Assembly: GCA_039179915.1 (NCBI GenBank)
Contig: JBCDEF010000076.1
Span: 1-12,504, forward strand
DNA from: JANQQZ01 sp039179915
GTDB lineage: Bacteria; Planctomycetota; Phycisphaerae; Phycisphaerales; UBA1924
Direction of reading: 5' to 3'
Length of the DNA: 12,504 nucleotides
Each line of letters opens with the position of its first letter. The stretch's first letter is position 1. The notes beneath the pieces were generated by a model. The model saw only the letters and a list, made by a program, of their open reading frames with translations, was not told where the DNA came from and did no database searches. Shown here piece after piece: positions 6,755 through 12,504 of the stretch. A program made the translations under genes and the position numbers.

Positions 6755-8335
6755 ATGGCGACGCCGCCCACCGATTCCGATCCGCATGCACCGGCCCACA
6801 ACGCGGCGCCGTCGATCCTGATTGCCGGCGCTGGGCCCACCGGGCTCGGTGCCGGGTTCCGATTGCGTGAGCTCGGGCACAAAGCGTTTCTCATCGCCGA
6901 AGCATCCGATTCCGTGGGCGGCCTGGCCAGAAGCTTGACCGATCCGCAGGGATTTACCTGGGACATCGGCGGTCACGTCCTGTTCAGCCACTACGACACG
7001 TACGACCGGATCTTTGAGCAGCTCGTCGGCGACGAGTTCACGCTCAACAACCGCGAGAGCTGGGTCCGCATCGCCGGCACGTGGGTTCCGTACCCCTTCC
7101 AGAATAACCTGCGGTACCTGCCGACCGAAGCCCGCGAGGCCTGCGTCCGGGGCCTGATCGAGGCCCAGACCGGCCCGGGCGACCCGAAAGAAGCCCCGCA
7201 CTTCGCCGCCTTCATCGACCGTGTCTTCGGCGAGGGCATCGCCGAGCGGTTCATGCGGCCGTACAACTTCAAGGTCTGGGCCTACGAGCCCGCCAAGATG
7301 AACACGACCTGGGTCGGCGAGCGGGTCGCCGTCATCGACTGGAAACGGGCACTGGGCAACGTCCTGCTCGAGCGCGACGACTTCGGCTGGGGGCCCAACA
7401 ACCGGTTCAAGTATCCGCTCGGCGGCACGGGGGACTTCTACCGCCGGTTCGAGCCGCTGCTGAGGGACAACCTCGCGCTGCGGACCCGCCTGACCCGCAT
7501 CGACACCGGGCGCCGGGTCGCGACCCTTGAGGCCGCCGACGGCTCAACCCGCGAGCACCCCTTCGACGCCCTGATCAGCACCATCCCCGTCGATCGGCTC
7601 GTGCGCGATGTAGTCGATCACGCCCCGGACGAGGTCTGCCGAGCCGCGGCCCGCCTGCTGCACTCGGGGGGCTACATGGTCGGCGTCGGCATCAAGCGGC
7701 CCTGCCCGAGCACGCGGAGCTGGATGTACTTCCCCGAGGACGACTGCCCGTTCTACCGCGTGACCTACCTGAGCAACTACTCGCCGCGGATGACGCCGGA
7801 CCCGGCCACGCACTACTCGCTGCTGTGCGAGACGAGCTTCAGCCCCGACAAGCCCGAAGACAGTTCGACCATCCTCGAGCGCACGATCGAGGGCCTGGAG
7901 AACGTCGGCCTGCTCGAGCCGGGCGAACGCGACGACATCGTCTCGACCTGGGTGCGGCCCGTCGACTACAGCTACCCGACGCCCAGCGTCGAGCGCGACG
8001 AGATCCTCGCGACCGTGATCCCCTGGCTCGAGTCCGTGGGCGTCTACAGCCGCGGGCGTTTCGGGCTCTGGAAGTACGAGGTCTCGAACACCGATCACTC
8101 GCTGATGCAGGGGGTCGAGGTGGTCGACCGGCTGCTCTCCGGTGCCGAGGAGCAGACGACCGGGCTGGTCTACCGGGTGACCGAAGACGGCCGCCGCGCG
8201 GCCGACCACGAACGCCCCGGCGTCGCGGGCTCGGGCGAGAAGCGGCTGAGCGATGCCCCCAAGCCCGAGCAGGCCTCGTCGGCCGAGCCGGACCTTGCGC
8301 AAGAAGAACTGGGTGTGACCGATACGCCCCGCTGA
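6755..8335 (+). CDS. FAD-dependent oxidoreductase, protoporphyrinogen oxidase/UDP-galactopyranose mutase-like
   Basis: The 526-residue product opens with a classic dinucleotide-binding motif, GAGPTG at 25-30 in ILIAGAGPTGLGAGFRL, closed by an acidic Glu49 at the end of the second strand and followed by GGLARS (55-60) and DIGGHVLFS (70-78), as in FAD amine oxidase/HemY-type enzymes. The segment WVPYPFQNNLRYLP resembles the equivalent region of UDP-galactopyranose mutases, and the C-terminal GLWKYEVSNTDHSLMQGVE is the conserved end of this subfamily. Relatives often sit in cell-surface polysaccharide loci, but none is seen here, so the substrate is open. About 60 C-terminal residues after the fold are polar and probably disordered. 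The frame is open far upstream; ATG 6755 was chosen because it places the nucleotide-binding motif a normal distance from the N-terminus. It could be transcribed from the shared region with the regulator. Confidence 0.9.
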   Translation: MATPPTDSDPHAPAHNAAPSILIAGAGPTGLGAGFRLRELGHKAFLIAEASDSVGGLARSLTDPQGFTWDIGGHVLFSHYDTYDRIFEQLVGDEFTLNNRESWVRIAGTWVPYPFQNNLRYLPTEAREACVRGLIEAQTGPGDPKEAPHFAAFIDRVFGEGIAERFMRPYNFKVWAYEPAKMNTTWVGERVAVIDWKRALGNVLLERDDFGWGPNNRFKYPLGGTGDFYRRFEPLLRDNLALRTRLTRIDTGRRVATLEAADGSTREHPFDALISTIPVDRLVRDVVDHAPDEVCRAAARLLHSGGYMVGVGIKRPCPSTRSWMYFPEDDCPFYRVTYLSNYSPRMTPDPATHYSLLCETSFSPDKPEDSSTILERTIEGLENVGLLEPGERDDIVSTWVRPVDYSYPTPSVERDEILATVIPWLESVGVYSRGRFGLWKYEVSNTDHSLMQGVEVVDRLLSGAEEQTTGLVYRVTEDGRRAADHERPGVAGSGEKRLSDAPKPEQASSAEPDLAQEELGVTDTPR

Positions 8336-8340
8336 GATCT

Positions 8341-8381
8341 GGCTTGAGGTCTGGCTTGAGGTCTGGCTTGAAGCCTGGCTC
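8341..8381. repeat. 12-bp tandem repeat in a convergent intergenic gap
   Basis: GGCTTGAGGTCT occurs at 8341-8352 and 8353-8364, then a diverged copy GGCTTGAAGCCT at 8365-8376 and a partial GGCTC at 8377-8381. The bases just before (GAGATCT, 8334-8340) also match the unit end with one change, so the array appears to have grown from the end of the oxidoreductase gene. Each unit carries a TGA in frame with the gene's own stop, giving a series of backup stops. Confidence 0.8.
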
Positions 8382-8410
8382 AAAATTCTCTCGGTGCTCT
8401 AGCAGGGGGG

Positions 8411-9118
8411 CTAGCCGCCGCCGGCTTCGATCCCTTCCCGCAGCCGCAGCCGCAGCCGCAGCCGCTGCCGGAGCGCTTCGCGGTCGGCCTCGCGTTCCCG
8501 GCGGGCCTGCTCGGCCGCGAGCCGGCGGAGCTGGCCGATCGCCGCCTCCATCTCCGGCGTCTGTGTGATCCGTGATTGCAACCGACGGATGCCCGCCCCC
8601 GGCTCGCCGCGCTGCCCGAGCGCAACCGCCACCAGCACATCGTGGTTCGGGTACGCCCGCCAGTAGGTTTCTCTCCGCCAGCGGGCGGGCCCGGCTTCGA
8701 CCAGGTCGCCGCCCGTCGCCCAGTCGCCCGCTTCCATCGCCCGGAACGCGGCCCGATAGGCAAGCTGCCCGATCCGGCGCCAGAACAGCTCGAATTCGCC
8801 GCCACGCGGGAGCCGGTCCTCGATCCGGGTCGCGAGTTCGAGCGTGGCTCCGGCGAACGCGACGGCCGCCGGGTCGTCGCCGTCGAGCAGGTCCTCGGCC
8901 CGGATGAGCGTGCTCTCGAACGTAATCCGATCGGCGGTAAACGCCGCCTCCAGCTCATCGGCCGTCGTCACGATCGGCGCCGCGACCGATGCGGCCTGAA
9001 TCCTGTCGAGCACGGCCTCCGGGTCCTCGCACCCGGCAAGCACTCCGGCGGCGAGGACCGCTAAAAATGAAACCAATAAGGCGGCTCGGCATCGTTTGTT
9101 CGTAGTTTGATAGGACAT
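8411..9118 (-). CDS. Predicted lipoprotein with Leu-Arg repeat tail
   Basis: The 235-residue product has a typical lipoprotein signal: basic N-terminus (NKRCR), a hydrophobic core (AALLVSFLAVLAAGV) and lipobox LAGC at 27-30, so Cys30 should be lipidated. The mature part is mostly helical, rich in Ala, Glu and Arg, with no recognised domain. Residues 109-130 (FELFWRRIGQLAYRAAFRAM) and the surrounding helices suggest a repeat-like, TPR-ish architecture, but this is only an impression. The C-terminus contains an alternating RLRLRLRLR stretch encoded by a 6-bp DNA repeat. The start at 9118 gives a good signal peptide, but no Shine-Dalgarno is evident. It is convergent with the oxidoreductase and divergent from the gene at 9336. 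Function unknown. Confidence 0.8.
   Translation of the reverse strand: MSYQTTNKRCRAALLVSFLAVLAAGVLAGCEDPEAVLDRIQAASVAAPIVTTADELEAAFTADRITFESTLIRAEDLLDGDDPAAVAFAGATLELATRIEDRLPRGGEFELFWRRIGQLAYRAAFRAMEAGDWATGGDLVEAGPARWRRETYWRAYPNHDVLVAVALGQRGEPGAGIRRLQSRITQTPEMEAAIGQLRRLAAEQARREREADREALRQRLRLRLRLREGIEAGGG
8440..8469. repeat. Hexanucleotide repeat within the lipoprotein gene
   Basis: Four perfect GCAGCC units (8440-8463) and a fifth GCTGCC (8464-8469) lie in the last part of the lipoprotein gene. Read on the minus strand they encode alternating Leu-Arg. Because the unit is a multiple of three, copy-number change would alter tail length without a frameshift. Confidence 0.75.
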
Positions 9119-9335
9119 CTTGACGATGGGTTGTGCTTTCTTGTCGGATTCTGTCGTTTACGCCGACCATTCCGATGGCACGGCACCGATTTGGGCGCAC
9201 GGTAGACCCTGTTCCGTGGGGTGTGACCTTCTGTGGAGTTGGTCACGCAGCAATCTGTTGGTTTGGCCCGGTCTTGTGGTTGCCGTGTCCTCGTGACGGA
9301 GGCGCGTCTGCGTACATGCAGACGCCGCGGCAGGC
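9119..9335. promoter_or_regulatory. Divergent intergenic region with two inverted repeats
   Basis: This 217-bp gap lies between the minus-strand lipoprotein and the plus-strand gene at 9336 and is less GC-rich than the genes. It holds GTGTGACC/GGTCACGC (9221-9228 and 9241-9248, one wobble pair, 12-nt loop) and a perfect 8-bp repeat GCGTCTGC/GCAGACGC (9304-9311 and 9318-9325, 6-nt centre). The second ends 10 bp before the ATG at 9336, overlapping where the translation leader must be, so it could be an operator or an RNA hairpin affecting initiation. No promoter boxes are clear. Confidence 0.4.
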
Positions 9336-10109
9336 ATGGACTCTCTTGCGTCCCGATACCAACCGTCCGGCCCTTGGCCGGCCTGGGAAGCCGAGGTCGC
9401 CCGCATCGCGGACGAGCGGCACCTGGCCGCCTGGTCCGACGACCGCGGCGAGCGGCTGCGGTTTGGGGCGCGGCTGGGCTCGTTCGTCCAGGGGCTGCAC
9501 GACACGGAGATCGTCCGGCTGTTCGGCGGGACGATCATCGACCTGGAATCGCTGTGCCGACAGATCGAGGCCGCGCTGCCCGGCGAGGGCGATGCGGAAC
9601 TCCGCCGGCGGATCCCGGGGCCCTCGGGGCTCGTCGCTCGGCTGCGGTCGGCGCCGACCTTCGCCGGCCGACCCGCTCTCCGGCGGCGGTTCATCCTCTG
9701 GCACGATGTGGATGTGTTGCTCGAGCACGACGCTGAGCTGTTCGGCGAGGTGATCGACGCGATCGCGGGTGTGGCGGCCGAGAGCGAGTTCGCCAGCGAG
9801 GACGCGTTGCTCGTAACGCGGGCGATCTACGTCGGCGGGCCGCGGCTGGCGGCCTATGCCGGCGATGAATCCGGCCAGTTGCGTGCCTGGCGGTCGTCGC
9901 CCAGCGCAGAACCGTTCTGGCGGGCGGTCGCGGGGATCGATCGGCCCCCGGTCCTCGCCGCCCCGATCGCCAAGCTGCTGGCCGATCCCGGCGGGCTGGC
10001 CGATGAGATGCTGCTGAGCGATCTGGAGCTCGATGACGCGCTGGGGTATTACATGAATCTACTATTCTCTGACTTGACTCCATACCACCTCGCGTCGGTG
10101 TCAGCGTAA
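9336..10109 (+). CDS. Hypothetical protein at the composition boundary
   Basis: The 257-residue product is not a family I recognise. It lacks a signal peptide and membrane segments. It has a Trp-rich start (PSGPWPAWEAEVARIADE), an early helical region (residues about 15-65), a basic middle (RRRIPGPSGLVARLRSAP), and a mixed hydrophobic/acidic block (FILWHDVDVLLEHDAELFGE…) that could be a helix pair. The ATG at 9336 is the only plausible start, since a TGA in frame lies at 9294 with no alternative start between. Codon third positions are almost all G or C until about residue 238, where they become mixed; the last 20 or so residues may therefore be native but unusual, or may be foreign sequence read through a join. 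A true homologue comparison of length would settle that. Confidence 0.65.
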   Translation: MDSLASRYQPSGPWPAWEAEVARIADERHLAAWSDDRGERLRFGARLGSFVQGLHDTEIVRLFGGTIIDLESLCRQIEAALPGEGDAELRRRIPGPSGLVARLRSAPTFAGRPALRRRFILWHDVDVLLEHDAELFGEVIDAIAGVAAESEFASEDALLVTRAIYVGGPRLAAYAGDESGQLRAWRSSPSAEPFWRAVAGIDRPPVLAAPIAKLLADPGGLADEMLLSDLELDDALGYYMNLLFSDLTPYHLASVSA

Positions 10110-10300
10110 TGAGCTGTAAACATCACCAATATGAGACACATTCCATCCCGGGAAGTCAGCCAATTCTCCCGGTCCAAGGATGCCACACGGCTCGCCGGCG
10201 TAGTCATGTTGCTGCGCCGAGAGCGTGAGACGTGCCGAAGGCCAGAATGACTTTGACTCCGACACCCGTCAGTTAAGCTTGGTACTGGAACTCTTCGTTG
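10110..10300. other. Transition zone, no confident gene
   Basis: GC content is about half at 10081-10140, rises to roughly 60% over 10141-10255, then falls steeply. A minus-strand frame of 54 codons (10101-10265, GTG start, no ATG) reads as plausible protein (for example GILGPGELADFPGWNV) and overlaps the stop region of the gene ending at 10109, but it is too short and lacks a good start to call. It could be a truncated gene end next to the junction. Confidence 0.4.
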
Positions 10301-10478
10301 GACGGAAATTATGAAAGGGGATGGAGAGTATGGGGTGATGTTATCTAACTTTCATTTGGGACTATTTCTTTTCAACATGTCACAAGGAAATGGAGTAGGA
10401 TGGGACCACTTTTTGGATATGTTGCCAGGATGACATAGGGTGTAACATTCCAGTATGGGGCGGAGTGAGGCACGAAAC

Positions 10479-10538
10479 ACTAGAATGGCATGGAATGGAA
10501 TGGGACAGACTAGAATGGGATAGAGTGGAATGAATGCT
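10479..10538 (+). repeat. Degenerate 30-bp tandem duplication, GGAAT-like
   Basis: ACTAGAATGG recurs at 10479 and 10509, and the first 24 bases of the two 30-bp units match at 21 positions. Both contain TGGAATG-type words, so the stretch has a pentamer-satellite flavour. It is short and diverged; similar G/A-rich words occur from about 10310 onward. Confidence 0.5.
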
Positions 10539-12312
10539 AGAATATTGTCTCATGCCAACCTATACTTGTCCCTGTCCAGACACTCTTCTTCAGTTCCAGT
10601 GCGACAATGTACTTTGGGCAAGTCAAAACTACAGCCCTACATGACTTAAATCTGCGTTTGAATGCCTCCTTCTGTGCTTAAGGATGCCCAGAGCTATAAG
10701 TAGAGACACCTGACGCCAAGGCCTTATGAAATAAGTTAGGTAAAGTTTGTCAAAACTTCAGGTCTCTTGAAGATCAAATTGAATCGGTTTTTCCGATATA
10801 AAATCTATACTTTCTCAACAGAAGCACTTCCAAGGAAAATTGAGGCAACAGTCAGAGGTTAAAAACAACACCGATCTTGCCAACACGGTTGGTGAAGATC
10901 TCAGGGAACCAGAAGATGGAATATTTTCTTTAAACTGAGACCGACCCACTAAGGTGCAAAAAAATCCCTTCAATATAGTAAAGCATCACAATCCGTTACC
11001 TATAGCCTGCTCAATCGGCAGACTGTGGTTTTTTTGGAAGAATATAAAAACCTTTTTCATTCGGAGAAACTTCCTTATCCCGGGGTAGAAATCAGTTTTT
11101 AGGGAAATGAATATTGTCTTACCTCTGTCCCACTATGGGGCCATGATAATTTGTTCTTAATGTTTGTACTTCAATACATTCGCCTCATAATAACATGGTC
11201 ATTTCAGCGTCATGAGTTGGGGACGAATTCTCGAGGAGTGAAGTTAAATTTGACTGATCACCTCTTAGAGTTAATCAAGGGCCAAGTAAAAATTCAACAA
11301 TGCTTCATCCAGCACCTTAGTAAGAAATGAAGATCTCTTTGTCGTAATTGTGTTTGCCGTATCGCTGCGAGTCGATCGATGTACAGTCTGTTGCATAAGT
11401 ATCGTACTAGGCTACTGCTTTACTTGTGGACATGTGGACCTTGACGACATGGTTGGTTATTAGGGTTTTCGGGCGCTCAACTTGACGGCATGGTAAAATT
11501 GTTTGATTTATATTGATGGAAGGATTACAATGATGCCTGAACAAATATTTACTCGATTCTACCTTTGAAGTTTTCAACGAAAAATTAAGCACCCCTAATA
11601 CAGGTAACGTATTGTCATTGATCTCGGATGAATTCAATGCCGACCTAAATTAGACATGGCAGGCTCTGAATCGATTTGTCCCTAAGCCTTTCTAATACTC
11701 CCCAAGCACTGATCTACCTGTTCTCTTAGGCGGAACAAATAGTGCTGGAGTCGGTATGACATTGCGGCTTGAAGGTGTTTTCTTCACTCGGTGAAGCCCA
11801 GTGACCTGTAGCCCCCTAGCCTTTGACCTGACTCGATTTCTTGGTCAGTGGCACCGAATAAACAATTGAATTTCTTTCAAATTAATTATGGGCATTTTCA
11901 AGCTAATAGTTGCTGACAAATAGAGGTTTTCTTAATGCACCTTATTTCAGCTTTTTTTACTGGCTTTGACCTCTTGTGGTCTCAGTTTTGGCATGTGCAG
12001 AAAATGGCTGAGCCATCTTTAATTACACTTGAGTTTTTCAATAGTTTCAAGCTTCCTAGCCATTTTAGTTTTCTTTTAGTTAGAGAGGGTCTTTGCTTTT
12101 GGCATCCCTCCTACCATATCCAAGGTGGGTTATACCCAGCCCCTGTTTACGAGCCGCCATGATGTGACGACACAAACGCGCAATAAAATCTTACCTATAT
12201 CAGAACCACATGACGACATGCATGGAACGCAGCGTAATAGTATATCTCAGAGTGGTTCTAATCTGGCCGCTTTACTGCACACAAAGCGTTCTTACCCTAC
12301 GCCGTCGAGTAA

Positions 12313-12368
12313 ACCCGTCATTCGCGTGTTTTCGGCCCGCAGACGTTTTTAACGCTCTGCTGACGGGT
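12313..12368. repeat. 8-bp inverted repeat beside an A-run
   Basis: ACCCGTCA at 12313-12320 is repeated inverted as TGACGGGT at 12361-12368, with a 40-bp spacer, and is followed directly by ten A residues. It is a perfect match but short for the spacer, so it may be chance. Confidence 0.3.
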
Positions 12369-12504
12369 AAAAAAAAAACTCCTGAAACCTGAAAAAAAAA
12401 CTGAAAGAATCCGCGTACAGCGCACATATCCACTGGCACAGGGTAAAAATGTTTTGAGTGCGGTCTCGTCGTGGTCTGTTTGTTGTTGTCTGCCCCGCCT
12501 GAAA

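Larger units (their letters stand above)
10301..12504. other. AT-rich, apparently non-coding tail (possible foreign or chimeric DNA)
   Basis: Across about 2.2 kb, GC is roughly 40% and no open frame exceeds about 76 codons on either strand; none of the short frames has a recognisable product, ribosome site or family motif. This is quite unlike the dense coding of the first 10 kb. A G/A-rich, repeat-like stretch occupies about 10310-10560, and two A-runs occur at 12369-12378 and 12392-12400. No tRNA, rRNA, transposase or integrase was found. The texture resembles intergenic or intronic eukaryotic DNA, but no gene confirms this. Confidence 0.6.

Noticed and set aside
7544..8383. Minus-strand open frame with a Ser-Gln repeat start
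   Set aside because: The repeat is simply the 12-bp DNA repeat read on the other strand, and the rest is an antisense shadow of the oxidoreductase.
11225..11235. Adjacent EcoRI and XhoI-type sites (GAATTCTCGAG) suggesting a cloning linker
   Set aside because: One short site pair can occur by chance, and no vector sequence is recognisable on either side.
11935..12162. 75-codon plus-strand open frame in the AT-rich tail
   Set aside because: No recognisable motif, no ribosome site, and a length expected by chance in AT-moderate non-coding DNA.
12313..12400. Inverted repeat and A-runs as a terminator or transposon end
   Set aside because: The repeat has a 40-bp spacer, and the A-run is on the wrong side for a plus-strand terminator; no target duplication or transposase is visible.
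1..12504. CRISPR array, tRNA, rRNA or insertion sequence
   Set aside because: I found no regularly spaced repeats of the right size, no cloverleaf-like or B-box sequence, no rRNA landmark, and no transposase-like frame.

Overview
The window falls into two unlike parts. Positions 1 to about 10,050 are GC-rich (roughly 65-70%), densely coding bacterial DNA with short intergenic gaps, lipoprotein signal peptides and a LuxR-type regulator. Several starts lack a clear Shine-Dalgarno sequence. Gene content and style suggest a Planctomycetota bacterium, perhaps of the Phycisphaerae; this is an inference from general character, as no rRNA or other marker gene is present. From about 10,260 to the end, GC falls to roughly 40%, no open frame exceeds about 76 codons on either strand, and simple-repeat-like stretches appear. 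That part does not look like bacterial chromosome and may be foreign (eukaryote-like) DNA or a chimeric join.

Layout: the tail of an unidentified gene (1-69) ends at a strong intrinsic terminator (102-138). It is followed by an M3-family oligoendopeptidase (188-1948) and, 15 bp later, a six-helix voltage-gated-type ion channel (1964-2755) whose pore loop lacks the usual TVGYGD potassium filter. A DJ-1/YajL-like protein (2777-3355, minus) is divergent from a group II PLP-dependent decarboxylase closely resembling aromatic amino acid decarboxylase (3432-4886). A small lipoprotein (4897-5502) sits 10 bp behind the decarboxylase. A LuxR-type HTH regulator (5530-6534, minus) is divergent from an FAD-dependent oxidoreductase of the protoporphyrinogen oxidase/UDP-galactopyranose mutase-like type (6755-8335), with several inverted repeats in the 220-bp gap. 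A second lipoprotein (8411-9118, minus) with a repeat-encoded Leu-Arg tail is divergent from an unrecognised protein (9336-10109). The last codons of that gene enter the compositional transition.

No integrated pathway ties these genes together. They look like ordinary chromosomal neighbours in short transcription units. The features most worth a second look are the non-canonical channel pore, the composition break near 10,050-10,270, the palindrome just upstream of 9336, and the tandem repeat in the 8336-8410 convergent gap. I see no convincing evidence of a novel multi-gene system, CRISPR array, insertion sequence, tRNA or rRNA.
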